Source of the DNA: a virus
Virus record (IMG/VR): IMGVR_UViG_3300034092_001342
Location: 1 to 40,161 of that record
Length of the DNA: 40,161 nucleotides
Reading direction: 5' to 3' (one strand)
A program made the position numbers and the translations under genes. Below the pieces are notes generated by a model. That model saw only the letters and a list, made by a program, of their open reading frames with translations. It was not told the origin of the DNA and ran no database searches. This document shows positions 1 through 9,395 of the stretch, piece by piece (the first letter of the stretch is position 1; every line of letters begins with the position of its first letter).

Positions 1-1293
1 GTAGAGAGAACTTTATTTAATGAAATTACATCATTTACGGAGACTTACAATAACACGGCAACGATTGAAGCACTTAGTATTGCCGTCAAAGAAAAGAGAA
101 ATCTCACAGCTGATGAAGTTCAGAGATGCGAAAATTATCTATCAGAAATTGAGAAGATTAAATCTACAGAAACCGAGGTTCAATGGCTTGTTGACAAAAC
201 CGAACAATTCTGTCAAGAGAAAGCCATCTACAACGCAGTATTGGGGTCTATTTCAATTCTCGATGGCAAAGACAAAACAAATGACAAAGGTGCGATTCCC
301 AAGATATTATCAGACGCCTTAGCCGTTTCATTTGATAACTCAGTAGGTCACGATTATTTACAGGACTCGGATGCTCGATATGAATTCTATCACAGAAAAG
401 AAGAACGAATCCCATTCGACCTCGACTACTTCAACAAAATCACCAAAGGTGGTTTACCAGCTAAAACACTCAATATTGCTTTGGCGGGGACTGGTGTTGG
501 TAAATCTCTTTTTATGTGTCATGTGGCTGCTTCGTGTATGGTTCAAGGTAAAAATGTTCTTTACATCACTTTGGAAATGAGTGAAGAAAAGATTGCAGAA
601 CGAATCGATGCCAATCTGTTGAATGTTACTATTGATGATTTGATTGAACTACCAAAAGATATGTATGATAAGAAAGTTTCTCGTGTTCGTGAAAAGACCA
701 CAGGCAAACTTATTATCAAAGAATATCCAACCGCTTCAGCATCAACCATTCATTTTAGGACACTATTAAATGAACTTAATCTCAAGAGGTCTTTTGTACC
801 TGACATTATATTCGTTGACTATCTCAATATTTGTTGTAGTGCTCGTATTAAAGCTGGTGCGAATATTAATTCCTACACCTACGTTAAAGCAATTGCAGAA
901 GAACTACGAGGCCTTGCTGTTGAGTATAATGTTCCTATTGTATCTGCTACACAAACTACCCGTTCAGGATTTACTTCCAGTGATCCGGGACTTGAGGACA
1001 CGAGCGAGTCGTTCGGACTTCCCGCCACCGCAGACTTGATGTTTGCTTTAATTTCTTCTGAAGAACTAGAAGAACTTGGTCAAATCATGGTTAAACAATT
1101 GAAGAATCGATATAATGATCCAACATTTCATAAACGATTTACTCTTGGTGTTGATAGAGCCAAAATGAAATTATATGATGTTGAGCAGGCTGCACAGATG
1201 GGTATCGCAGATGCTGGCCATGATAAACCACTAAACACATTTGGTACAAGAGAGGAAAAACAAAAGAAATCATTTAGTGGATTTAAAGTATGA
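1..1293 (+). CDS. 41: Replicative DNA helicase, T4 gp41-like (5' partial)
   Basis: Frame 1 is open from the first base, so the gene begins outside the window and its N-terminus is missing. The DnaB/RecA-type ATPase core is clear: Walker A GTGVGKS at nt 487-507, a hydrophobic strand ending in Asp (PDIIFVDYLN, about nt 799-828) as Walker B, and a downstream SATQTTR segment typical of DnaB-like helicases. In T4 this protein is the hexameric 5'-3' replicative helicase that works with the gp61 primase, and a matching primase lies at 24665. The stop overlaps the next start (ATGA). An ATG-like start at 241 would cut the N-terminal domain and is not believed. Confidence 0.9.
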   Translation, partial: VERTLFNEITSFTETYNNTATIEALSIAVKEKRNLTADEVQRCENYLSEIEKIKSTETEVQWLVDKTEQFCQEKAIYNAVLGSISILDGKDKTNDKGAIPKILSDALAVSFDNSVGHDYLQDSDARYEFYHRKEERIPFDLDYFNKITKGGLPAKTLNIALAGTGVGKSLFMCHVAASCMVQGKNVLYITLEMSEEKIAERIDANLLNVTIDDLIELPKDMYDKKVSRVREKTTGKLIIKEYPTASASTIHFRTLLNELNLKRSFVPDIIFVDYLNICCSARIKAGANINSYTYVKAIAEELRGLAVEYNVPIVSATQTTRSGFTSSDPGLEDTSESFGLPATADLMFALISSEELEELGQIMVKQLKNRYNDPTFHKRFTLGVDRAKMKLYDVEQAAQMGIADAGHDKPLNTFGTREEKQKKSFSGFKV

Positions 1294-2399
1294 TAATTTC
1301 CAGAGAAAATGGTTTGTATTGTGCCAAGGCCTTTCATGATTACTTTAGTAACATTGGAAGTACCGAAGAATACATGCGTGATGAGAAACTAAAGAATGTG
1401 GCTGATATGCCATCTTCTTTATTTCCAATTGAAGATGATTTGTTTTCCGATTTCTCAATGCATCCAAAAGATATGGATATCGAAGTATGTGAAATAGCAA
1501 ATGATGTTTGGGAGCCATTACTTGCCATTACCAGTTCACACATTAATAAAGCACCAGTTGGTAAGAATATTCAATTGGCAGTCAGAGAAAAGAACTCAGG
1601 AAAGATTCTAGGATTCATTCGTTTAGGTTCACCAGTCATCTATATGAAACCTCGTAACGACTACCTAGGACAAGTTTGGATTCAAAATGAAGATACTGCC
1701 AAGCGGTTTAATACGGCTTGTGTTATGGGTTTCGTAATTGTACCATCTCAGCCATTTGGTTTTAATTACTTGGGTGGTAAACTATTGTCTGCTATTTGTA
1801 CCAGCCATACTGTGAGAGAAATCTGTAATAAAAAATATGATATGAATATCTGTTTATTTGAAACTACCAGTTTGTATGGAAGCACCAAATCAGTTTCACA
1901 ATACGATGGTATGAAACCCTACATTCGTTTTAAAGGTCTAACAGAATCAGATATTGTGCCAATGATGCACGGCCAAAGATATACAGATTTGAAAAAATAT
2001 GTGGAAGATATTACTGGTGATTTGTTAGGTGGAGATACTTCAACAACAAGTAGAAAACTCAGAACATTCACTAAGATTATTGCTCTCACCAAAGCTGCTC
2101 TAAAAGGAACACCTGAAGGAGATGATTTCAACCTAACGATTGAGAACGCTAAAAAGTTGACAGAAAAGAAACGATATTATATTTCTGATTATGGTTTTAA
2201 AAATACTGTTGATTACATGAACTGTAAGACTGATAAACTTTTACCTGGTGAAAATTATGACAAACATGAACTATCTAATGTGATTGAATGGTGGCGGACC
2301 AAAGCTATAAATAGATACGAAACCCTTAAATCTGAGGGTAGATTGAGAACAGAATTAGAAATCTGGACTTCAGGCAAAGACATTCAAATTATACGATAA
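1290..2399 (+). CDS. DUF4338 / DruA-like protein
   Basis: 369 aa, translationally coupled to the helicase by a 4-bp overlap. The middle of the protein resembles the DUF4338 family: a GFIRLGSP strand near residue 107, then VIVPSQPFGFNYLGGKLLS (about 150-168), then a CLFETTSLYG strand (about 190-199). The DUF4338 family includes DruA, a component of the Druantia anti-phage system, but its biochemical activity is not established and phage copies are known as uncharacterised proteins. Its position in the replication operon suggests a DNA-related role rather than host defence. The family assignment is by eye and moderately sure; function is unknown. Confidence 0.6.
   Translation: MIISRENGLYCAKAFHDYFSNIGSTEEYMRDEKLKNVADMPSSLFPIEDDLFSDFSMHPKDMDIEVCEIANDVWEPLLAITSSHINKAPVGKNIQLAVREKNSGKILGFIRLGSPVIYMKPRNDYLGQVWIQNEDTAKRFNTACVMGFVIVPSQPFGFNYLGGKLLSAICTSHTVREICNKKYDMNICLFETTSLYGSTKSVSQYDGMKPYIRFKGLTESDIVPMMHGQRYTDLKKYVEDITGDLLGGDTSTTSRKLRTFTKIIALTKAALKGTPEGDDFNLTIENAKKLTEKKRYYISDYGFKNTVDYMNCKTDKLLPGENYDKHELSNVIEWWRTKAINRYETLKSEGRLRTELEIWTSGKDIQIIR
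2306..2313 (+). promoter_or_regulatory. Possible T4-type late promoter box
   Basis: TATAAATA, the exact T4 late -10 consensus, lies inside the 3' end of the DUF4338 gene, 87 nt before the ATG at 2401. It could drive the unknown gene at 2401 and perhaps the cassette behind it. In an AT-rich genome such an octamer can occur by chance, so this is tentative. Confidence 0.3.
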
Positions 2400-2400
2400 A

Positions 2401-3741
2401 ATGGCAAGCTCAACAGACTTAGCAGAATCTTCACAAGCTTTATTTTGTGCTTTAGCTGATTTCATCGGCATTCCTACAATTAATGGAAAATTTAAATTAA
2501 ATCCTAAAAGTGCCACGATTAATAATGTATTTGACATTGATGATGAAAGCAATAACACCTATAAATTATTTTCATCCAACTGGTCTAAAAAATATCCTCG
2601 CACATCTATTGAAAGTTTGTTTCAAAAATATGTTAAATCAGGAAAAGCTTCATTTTCAGAAATTGAAAAATTTTTGACTGGTTCTGGTGTTAAAGATAAA
2701 GTAGCTCTTGGATGGTTCAAGTCATCTATATTAATTGGTAAATATTTGGTAATTAAAATTAATACAATAAGTTCACAATTTAAATATATTCAAGATGAGG
2801 GAATAACAGCTACAAAAATATTTTATGCTCATCAAGATAATACAATTATGGACAACATACAAATTTTATTCTCTGAAGCAAATAAAAATCAAAAAGAATT
2901 ACGAGATAAAATATCAAAAAATAGTGCTCAAGTTCCTTTTGGAAATTTAAATAAATGGAGTCCGGCTGACATTTACTTATCAACAAAAAAAGCTGAAAAA
3001 GCCATTGAAGATTTAGTTAAAAATAAAAAAGGTTTAACTTTTTTAGGTAAAGACGGTTTAAATAATTTTATAAGTAATTTAATTAAAACTGGTCAATTGT
3101 TACCATTATCTTTGAAAAAAACCACAAAATCAGTCAAACTAGAAAAAGTTAACTTTGTGAGAGCAACCGAAGAGGCCGCAATAAATAAAGTTTCTTTTGG
3201 TGGATTAAGTAATTGGAGACCGTATGATGCCTCCGAACAAAAACCATCAGCAAGAGATTTAAAAGCATATCTATCAAAAGATAAAACAGACTATGTATTT
3301 TTTAGACATGATCCATCAGGAAATTCTGGAGGAGCCTTTAGAGGCGAAATACAAATTAAGGGTGCTGAAGCTAAAGCTGGTGGTTTAGGCACAGGCCAAA
3401 TTGAAGCCATATTAAATCTTTGTGATCCAAAAAAAGGAAGATTTGGTACTTTATTTAAAAACAAATTAGATACAGCAACCACCAATTTTCAAAAACAGAA
3501 AAAACCAATTAGAGAAAAATATGAAAAGGATGGAGCACCTAAAAATGGCCCCATAAGAGAAGAATATGATAGGCAAGTTGGTCAACTTAGTGCAGAATTG
3601 GTTACAAATGTTGTTATGCCATATTTAATTAAATTTCTTTCAGATGATGAGCGAGCATCTTCTTTTACGAGATGGGTATTTCAATACGCAACTTCTCGCC
3701 AAAAAAATTCTTCTAAATATGTTATAGCGAAAGGTTCATAG
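2401..3741 (+). CDS. Unknown phage protein with repeated W-x-P-x-D motif
   Basis: 446 aa, noticeably AT-richer and lysine-richer than the helicase before it. No signal peptide or membrane segment is visible. Two related segments occur: PFGNLNKWSPADIYL near residue 181 and SFGGLSNWRPYDASE near 265, both of the form FGxLxxWxPxD. A later GGAFRGEIQIKGAEAKAGG stretch (about 310-328) is glycine-rich. I do not recognise the family. It starts one base after the upstream stop and is followed by a small conserved phage gene, so it belongs to the same transcriptional unit. A structural or nucleic-acid role are both possible. Confidence 0.75.
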   Translation: MASSTDLAESSQALFCALADFIGIPTINGKFKLNPKSATINNVFDIDDESNNTYKLFSSNWSKKYPRTSIESLFQKYVKSGKASFSEIEKFLTGSGVKDKVALGWFKSSILIGKYLVIKINTISSQFKYIQDEGITATKIFYAHQDNTIMDNIQILFSEANKNQKELRDKISKNSAQVPFGNLNKWSPADIYLSTKKAEKAIEDLVKNKKGLTFLGKDGLNNFISNLIKTGQLLPLSLKKTTKSVKLEKVNFVRATEEAAINKVSFGGLSNWRPYDASEQKPSARDLKAYLSKDKTDYVFFRHDPSGNSGGAFRGEIQIKGAEAKAGGLGTGQIEAILNLCDPKKGRFGTLFKNKLDTATTNFQKQKKPIREKYEKDGAPKNGPIREEYDRQVGQLSAELVTNVVMPYLIKFLSDDERASSFTRWVFQYATSRQKNSSKYVIAKGS

Positions 3742-3744
3742 ATT

Positions 3745-4026
3745 ATGGGACTTACTAATTTTGACCGCATCATGAAAGAATACGCCAATGTTGAAGATGA
3801 CTTTGGTTTCTCTGCTGTATCGGAAGCAGAATATAATGCTGTTGTTAATAAGACAGCCGAAACAGCAGACGATTATAAAACTCGTTTAGCTGAGGTAGAA
3901 AAGATGATTATTCCTTTTCTCCAGAAGTTACATTCTACTGGAGAGAAAGAATATATATATTGGCCAAATCGTAAACCAATTATAGAGAAACAAATAGAGA
4001 GAATATTAAAACTAACACGAGATTAA
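3745..4026 (+). CDS. Conserved small T4-like phage protein
   Basis: 93 aa, soluble and charged. The C-terminal half (KEYIYWPNRKPIIEKQIERIL, about residues 69-89) matches a pattern I associate with a small conserved protein of T4-like phages of cyanobacteria, which has no known function. It follows the unknown 446-aa gene by 3 nt and precedes the glycosyltransferase cassette by 3 nt. Confidence 0.75.
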   Translation: MGLTNFDRIMKEYANVEDDFGFSAVSEAEYNAVVNKTAETADDYKTRLAEVEKMIIPFLQKLHSTGEKEYIYWPNRKPIIEKQIERILKLTRD

Positions 4027-4029
4027 ATT

Positions 4030-4743
4030 ATGTCTGCTACTGTGATTATACCAACCACTGGTTCGCCAGAGTTGAAAACTGCTGTTGAATCTGTTCTGAA
4101 TCAAAGTCATCCTACTAAATGTTATGTTGTGATTGATGGTGATGAGAATGTGGAAGAAACATTAAAAGTGTTAGATTCAACTGTAAATGATGAACGAGTA
4201 CACATTTGTTCATTACCAATCAATGTCGGTGCCAAAGGTTTCTATGGTCACCGTGTCTATGCTGCATTTACCCACCTAGTTGATACTGAATATGTTTCCT
4301 ATCTAGACCAAGACAATTGGTTATACAGGTCTCATGTGGAAAACTGTATCAAAACAATTAACACAAGAGCTTTAGATTGGTGTTATTCTTTACGCCAAGT
4401 ATATAATAAAGCAGGTAAGTTTGTTTGCTTTGATGATTGTGAATCGCTTGGTATTTGGCCAACATATCATGGGGTTCATCATATAGATACTAATTGTTAC
4501 TTCATTAAAACAGAAGTCGCAAATAAAATTGCAAGTGTTTGGCATGGTGGTTGGGGGCAAGATAGAGTATTTCTACAAGCAATCACACAACACTTTCCTA
4601 AATTCTATTGCACAGGTGAATATACAACCTGTTATAGAGTGGATGGTGGTAAAGGTTCTGTCAATGCAGAATTCTTTGAAAATGGTAATAAAATAATGAA
4701 TGAAAAATATAATGGAGTTTACCCATGGCGTCAAAAAGCTTAA
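4030..4743 (+). CDS. Family 2-type glycosyltransferase
   Basis: 237 aa. GT-A fold features: an N-terminal VIIPTTGSPE strand-turn, the ESVLNQSHP helix usual in GT2 enzymes, and an acidic DQD motif at residues 93-95 (YLDQDNW) in the place of the metal-binding DxD. A later HGGWGQDR segment (about 173-180) resembles the acceptor-side ED/QD region. Such enzymes transfer a sugar from a nucleotide-sugar donor. It opens a cassette of overlapping genes to 10108; its 3' end overlaps the next gene by 19 bp. Donor and acceptor cannot be read from the sequence. Confidence 0.85.
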   Translation: MSATVIIPTTGSPELKTAVESVLNQSHPTKCYVVIDGDENVEETLKVLDSTVNDERVHICSLPINVGAKGFYGHRVYAAFTHLVDTEYVSYLDQDNWLYRSHVENCIKTINTRALDWCYSLRQVYNKAGKFVCFDDCESLGIWPTYHGVHHIDTNCYFIKTEVANKIASVWHGGWGQDRVFLQAITQHFPKFYCTGEYTTCYRVDGGKGSVNAEFFENGNKIMNEKYNGVYPWRQKA

Positions 4744-5573
4744 TAATCGGTGCATTTACAAATTACAACTACAATCAATTAAAACCATGGGTTGAATCAA
4801 TTGATGAATGTGGCTTTACTGGCGACAAAGCCATGGTTGTTGGTAATGCTTCAGAAGAAACAATTGGTGAACTCATCAAACGTGATTTCATTATCATTAA
4901 GATGCACGAAATTAAAGCACCAATTCATGTGGCTCGTTTTCTATCAATCTATGATTTTCTCAAAAATACTTGGCAGAATTATAGCCATGTAGTTACCACA
5001 GATGTCAAAGATGTTTATTTTCAAACCAATCCTATCGTTTGGCTGGAATTAAATCTCAAAAATAAAAAACTCGTTGCTGGTTCTGAAGGTTTGAGATACA
5101 AAGATGAACCATGGGGTAATCAGAATCTTATGCAAACTTATGGACCATATGTGCATGATTCATTTAAAAATAATGAGATATACAATGTAGGAACAATCGG
5201 TGGTGTGTCTGAGTATGTAAAAGATATGATGTTCAATATTCTATTCAATGCAATCAACCGGCCTATTCCTATTTGTGACCAAGCGGTCTATAATGTTCTG
5301 ATTCAAACACAACCATTTAAAGGTGTAACATACTTTGCAAAACAATTAGATGGATGGGCTTGTCAGGCGGGCACAACAGTTGACCCATCTAAGATTGAAT
5401 CGTTTAGACCACATTTATTAGAACCAGAACCAAAATTTGAAGATGGCATTGTAAAAACATCTTTGGGTCGGCCATTTGCAATTGTTCATCAATATGACCG
5501 AGTGCCAGAATGGAAAGAATTTATTAAACAAAAATATCAACAAGAAGAATTGATTACCTTTAGGACAGAATAA
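4725..5573 (+). CDS. Glycosyltransferase-like protein (GT-A type)
   Basis: 282 aa. N-terminal SLIIGAFTNYNY strand followed by a helix-strand pattern and TTDVKDVYFQTNP (Asp93 and Asp96), which resembles the donor/metal site of GT-A glycosyltransferases. A conserved-looking NVGTIGG segment and a CDQAVYN helix follow, as in enzymes of this type. It overlaps the previous GT2 gene by 19 bp and abuts the methyltransferase-like gene by a TAATG junction, so co-translation is likely. Precise GT family not determined. Confidence 0.7.
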   Translation: MASKSLIIGAFTNYNYNQLKPWVESIDECGFTGDKAMVVGNASEETIGELIKRDFIIIKMHEIKAPIHVARFLSIYDFLKNTWQNYSHVVTTDVKDVYFQTNPIVWLELNLKNKKLVAGSEGLRYKDEPWGNQNLMQTYGPYVHDSFKNNEIYNVGTIGGVSEYVKDMMFNILFNAINRPIPICDQAVYNVLIQTQPFKGVTYFAKQLDGWACQAGTTVDPSKIESFRPHLLEPEPKFEDGIVKTSLGRPFAIVHQYDRVPEWKEFIKQKYQQEELITFRTE

Positions 5574-6100
5574 TGGATTTTGAAAAAGAATATCAAGATG
5601 CCTGTGCAAGAGATACAGACATACACGAACATTTACCAATCATCTCTGAATTAACTTCACAATGCAATCATGTGACCGAATTAGGAGTGGGTTGGGCTCA
5701 AAGCACTCGTGCTTTTTTACGACATGATGTGGAATTACATAGTTATGAATTTATGCCACAACCTGGTATCCGTGAGTTTTTTGATGAAGCCAAAAATGCT
5801 GGTCGTAATGTAACACTTCATATTGATGACACTCGTAAAGTGGACATTGCAGAAACCGACTTGATGTTGGTGGATAGTCTACATATCTATGAACAGGTAC
5901 AAAAAGAATTAGAATTACACGCAAGTAAGGTTCGTAAATATCTTCTATTTCATGACACCACATTATTTGCTGACCGTGGTGAATTTGGTGGAAAAGGAAT
6001 TTGGCCGGCAATTCAAGAATTCATTGATTCTCATTCTGAATGGCAATTAGTTGAAAGACGGCATAATAATAATGGATTAACTATTTTAAAGAGAGTATAA
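5573..6100 (+). CDS. Class I SAM-dependent methyltransferase-like protein
   Basis: 175 aa. Motif I-like strand and glycine turn VTELGVGWAQS (about residues 33-43), motif II acidic residue in LHSYEF, then the LMLVDSLHIYEQVQKEL segment (about 97-113), typical of Methyltransf_24/cephalosporin hydroxylase-like proteins. A later LFHDTT metal-like strand and GKGIWPAIQEF are also usual there. In sugar clusters such proteins methylate or modify glycans. It is linked by TAATG junctions on both sides to a glycosyltransferase and an epimerase. The substrate is unknown. Confidence 0.75.
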   Translation: MDFEKEYQDACARDTDIHEHLPIISELTSQCNHVTELGVGWAQSTRAFLRHDVELHSYEFMPQPGIREFFDEAKNAGRNVTLHIDDTRKVDIAETDLMLVDSLHIYEQVQKELELHASKVRKYLLFHDTTLFADRGEFGGKGIWPAIQEFIDSHSEWQLVERRHNNNGLTILKRV

Positions 6101-7101
6101 TGAAAATTTTTATTACTGGTATTGCAGGATTCCTTGGCAGTCACCTTGCAGATAGAATGTTAGCTTTAGGACACGAAGTTGTTGGTAATGACACCTTAAT
6201 TGGTGGTTATCGTGATAATGTACCCAAGAAAGCAACACTATATGTTGTGGATTGTTGTGACATTGATAAGATGAATTGTATTATGGAAGGTTGTGATATT
6301 GTTATTCATACTGCCGCTACAGCACACGAAGGACTTTCTGTATTCAGTCCTAGTTTTATTACCAAAAATATCTTTGAGGCTTCTGTTGCAACCATCTCTG
6401 CAGCCGTTCAGAACAAAGTAAAACGATTTGTATATTGCACATCAATGGCACGATATGGTAATCAACCACATCCATTTACAGAAGATATGATGCCACAACC
6501 TGTTGACCCATATGGTGTCGCCAAAGTTGCTGGTGAAGATGTATTAAAGATTCTATGCGAAACACATGGCATGGAATGGAACATTGCTGTACCACATAAC
6601 ATTGTTGGTCCTCGTCAAAAGTATGATGACCCATTTCGTAATGTGATGAGTATTATGATTAATCGTAATCTCCGTGGGCTACCTGCAATCATTTATGGTG
6701 ACGGACAACAAACAAGATGTTTCTCTTATGTTGATGATTGTGTTGGTTGTTTAGAAAAAATGGCATTGGATCCTAAGGTTGTCAGTCAGATTATTAATAT
6801 TGGACCTGATGACGGCACAGTTACAATTAAAGAACTTTCTAAACTTGTGGCTGTTGCAACAGGTTTCACGGGTGAAGCAATTCATATGCCAGATAGGCCA
6901 AGAGAAGTCAAACACGCAGATTGCTCTGCGGACAAGGCTCGTTGGTTATTGAACTATGAAACAAAAACAACATTGCAACAATCTATACAAGAAACAGTTG
7001 ATTATATTAAAGAAAAAGGTCCTAAACCATTTGACTATGCTTATCCATTAGAAATTATTACTGATAAAACTCCTAAAACTTGGTCAGAAAGATTAATGTA
7101 A
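6100..7101 (+). CDS. NAD-dependent epimerase/dehydratase (extended SDR)
   Basis: 333 aa, normal length for the family. Rossmann motif TGIAGFLG (Gly7, Gly10, Gly13), catalytic Ser115 region (CTSMARYG) and catalytic pair Tyr138/Lys142 (PYGVAK) are all present, as is the downstream NIVGPRQ substrate-binding segment. This is a UDP- or GDP-sugar 4-epimerase/dehydratase-type enzyme that would supply a modified nucleotide sugar to the neighbouring transferases. The exact sugar cannot be inferred. The stop overlaps the next ATG by one base. Confidence 0.9.
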   Translation: MKIFITGIAGFLGSHLADRMLALGHEVVGNDTLIGGYRDNVPKKATLYVVDCCDIDKMNCIMEGCDIVIHTAATAHEGLSVFSPSFITKNIFEASVATISAAVQNKVKRFVYCTSMARYGNQPHPFTEDMMPQPVDPYGVAKVAGEDVLKILCETHGMEWNIAVPHNIVGPRQKYDDPFRNVMSIMINRNLRGLPAIIYGDGQQTRCFSYVDDCVGCLEKMALDPKVVSQIINIGPDDGTVTIKELSKLVAVATGFTGEAIHMPDRPREVKHADCSADKARWLLNYETKTTLQQSIQETVDYIKEKGPKPFDYAYPLEIITDKTPKTWSERLM

Positions 7102-7880
7102 TGGCATCTATATCATTTCTTCATTTGGCTTCGGCTGGTAAATCAATATCAACAGAAAAAGTTGTCAGTAATATTAGACAGTATCATCCTAATGCTTATT
7201 ATTTTTTGGGATCCGATGCAGCTGATGATTTATCTAATATTGCTAAAGAATATAAATTAGATTATCATTACTTTGATGATAAGTTGGGATACCCAACACA
7301 ACCTTTTGGTTACAGAAAAGAAAAGGTATTATTGTGGTTGGAACGATTTCATTATGCCTGTGAGAATTGCAATACATCACATATCATGATGGTAGAAGAT
7401 GATGTTTGGATTAAAAAACCAATCACAGTAAAAGATGAATGGGAGATGGCTTGTCATAAGATTAGTCATGGTAATCGTTTTCCACCAGAAGTTTTAAAAA
7501 TGATGGAAGATTTTTCTGGTGTAAAACCTAAAACTGATTTCTATGGCGGTGGCGGTGGTTCAATTTATAATGTGAAAACATTTTTAAAGAACTACACAAG
7601 AATGACCGCATTGATTAATGATAAGTGGGATTACATACAAGACAATCATTATCCTACAATTGGTTGGATGGACTGTTTAATGGTCGCATATTATTTCTTT
7701 TGTGGTAAAGATTACACGGAAAATCCGTATATGACAGATACACATCATCACCAAAAAGGCTTTGATTTTGATAAGTTTGTAGAAGAACAACCTGAACATA
7801 TTGAAATCATTAACAATTATAAAAAATATTATTGGCCTAATGAAAGTGAAGTTATAACATTTAATACAGAATTAATATGA
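7101..7880 (+). CDS. Glycosyltransferase-like protein with EDD motif
   Basis: 259 aa from the ATG at 7101; an in-frame TTG at 7080 inside the epimerase gene is less likely. The N-terminal strand (ISFLHLASAG), a middle YFDDKLGYP segment and MMVEDDVW (Glu99-Asp100-Asp101) fit a GT-A type nucleotide-sugar site. A GGGGG run near residue 153 and a WMDCLM helix follow. It sits between an epimerase and an HtrL-like gene in the same cassette. I infer a glycosyltransferase, but no named family is certain. Confidence 0.65.
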   Translation: MASISFLHLASAGKSISTEKVVSNIRQYHPNAYYFLGSDAADDLSNIAKEYKLDYHYFDDKLGYPTQPFGYRKEKVLLWLERFHYACENCNTSHIMMVEDDVWIKKPITVKDEWEMACHKISHGNRFPPEVLKMMEDFSGVKPKTDFYGGGGGSIYNVKTFLKNYTRMTALINDKWDYIQDNHYPTIGWMDCLMVAYYFFCGKDYTENPYMTDTHHHQKGFDFDKFVEEQPEHIEIINNYKKYYWPNESEVITFNTELI

Positions 7881-8674
7881 ACGACATAACAATAGTTACC
7901 GCTTTCTTTGATATTGGTCGTGGTGAATGGACACCAGACAAAGGACTGCCACATTATCTACACAGAACAACCAAGACATATCTTGACCGATTTAGTCACA
8001 TGGCTAAATTGGAAAATCCAATGGTTGTTTACACATCAAAAGACATGGTCAAAGATGTGCAATTTCTTAGACAAGATAGACCCACCGAAATTCTCACGCT
8101 TGATTTTCCTAATAGTTTTCAAAAACTAAGAGATGAAATTACTAAAGTTCAAAAAGATTCTGATTATCAAGCCAAAATAAATCCCATGCAAGTAAAGAAT
8201 CCAGAATACTGGAATGCTGACTACGTTCTTGTCAATTTACTTAAATCATCTTTTGTAACGAAAGCTATGCAAACAAATTTAATAAAAACAGATTTGGTTG
8301 CTTGGTTAGATTTTGGTTATTGCCGTGAGGAATCCACCCTCAACAATGTAAAGAAATGGCAGTATCCTTTTGCCAAGGACAAGATTCATTTCTTTAATTT
8401 AAAAGATTGGAAAGAAGGCACCTATATTGAGAATGTCATTTTCAATAATGATGTTCACATTACAGGTCCTTGTATTGTTGCAGGTAAAGATATGTGGCAG
8501 ACACTAGAGCATTTGGTTCATCATAATATTGGTGAATTACTCAAAAATAATTTAATAGATGATGACCAGACTTTGTTGTTGATGTCATACTTACAAAAAC
8601 CTGAAATCTTTGAGTTGCACAGAGTTTCTGGTGATGATTGGTTTGTAGCTTTTAAGGAATATAATGAAGATTAA
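7877..8674 (+). CDS. HtrL/YibB (WlaTC)-like protein
   Basis: 265 aa. The N-terminus TIVTAFFDIGRGEW and the central VAWLDFGYCRE (about residues 142-152) are the hallmarks of the HtrL/YibB family, found in bacterial lipopolysaccharide-core and surface-sugar gene clusters and thought to be glycosyltransferase-like. It overlaps the preceding gene by 4 bp and the next by 11 bp. Its presence supports a surface-glycan theme for the cassette. Biochemical activity of this family is not established to my knowledge. Confidence 0.75.
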   Translation: MNDITIVTAFFDIGRGEWTPDKGLPHYLHRTTKTYLDRFSHMAKLENPMVVYTSKDMVKDVQFLRQDRPTEILTLDFPNSFQKLRDEITKVQKDSDYQAKINPMQVKNPEYWNADYVLVNLLKSSFVTKAMQTNLIKTDLVAWLDFGYCREESTLNNVKKWQYPFAKDKIHFFNLKDWKEGTYIENVIFNNDVHITGPCIVAGKDMWQTLEHLVHHNIGELLKNNLIDDDQTLLLMSYLQKPEIFELHRVSGDDWFVAFKEYNED

Positions 8675-9395
8675 AATTGATTGCACAGCCAATCTTGGTG
8701 ATTTCTGTAATGCATTACCTGTAATATCTGGTATCTCAAAATATAAAAATGAAAAGATTCATCTCATTATCAGACCAGAGATGCGTAAGTTTAATGGCAT
8801 TAAAGAGTTTCTAAAATATCAACCAATGATTGAAGATGTAGATTTCTCAGATGATTTAATCGTCTTTGGTGATATTATGACCATTAGTTCATGGACACGC
8901 ATGGACCAAGAAGATGCAAATCGTCCTATTGAAACTTGTCGTTATGAGAATTGGGTAAATGACAATTACAGAATGTTGTTTGAAGTTGATGATGATTTTG
9001 AGATTAAAGTTTTCCCAATGCTTATTGATGATTTGCGTAATAAAACTATTATTGGTGATAGGTGGTCCACAAAACAAGACCCCAATGTTGATGCAAGACG
9101 ATATACCAATGTAATTGAGAATGGTGCCAATCTTGATGATGACAAAGTTGTATATATGGACTATTCAAAGCCATTAATGTATAATTGCAATCTTATCAAA
9201 CAGAATCCACATCCTTTCATTACTACATTCACAGGCATTGGCATTATTGCTGACCTGATGAACAAAGAAACTATCGTTGGTTGGGATGAAGATATGAGAA
9301 CTTGGGACGGCCATCCTGTTGAGTTTGATTTCAAACGGCATTACTATGGCAATCGTAAATCTAAATTAGTTTATGTGAAAGATATTACAGTATGA
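8664..9395 (+). CDS. GT9/heptosyltransferase-like protein, N-terminal type
   Basis: 243 aa. The start MKIKIDCTANLGDFCNALPVISGI matches the N-terminal strand and GD-x-x-x-x-LP helix of GT-B heptosyltransferase-like enzymes. The C-terminal half lacks a clear donor-binding DTGxxH motif, which instead appears in the next gene. It overlaps both neighbours (11 bp and 4 bp). It may act with, or be a split partner of, the protein at 9392. That pairing is inference. Confidence 0.55.
   Translation: MKIKIDCTANLGDFCNALPVISGISKYKNEKIHLIIRPEMRKFNGIKEFLKYQPMIEDVDFSDDLIVFGDIMTISSWTRMDQEDANRPIETCRYENWVNDNYRMLFEVDDDFEIKVFPMLIDDLRNKTIIGDRWSTKQDPNVDARRYTNVIENGANLDDDKVVYMDYSKPLMYNCNLIKQNPHPFITTFTGIGIIADLMNKETIVGWDEDMRTWDGHPVEFDFKRHYYGNRKSKLVYVKDITV

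Noticed and set aside
20-322. 100-codon frame at the left end
   Set aside because: Frame 1 here continues without a stop into the helicase, so this is a shadow of the truncated gene.
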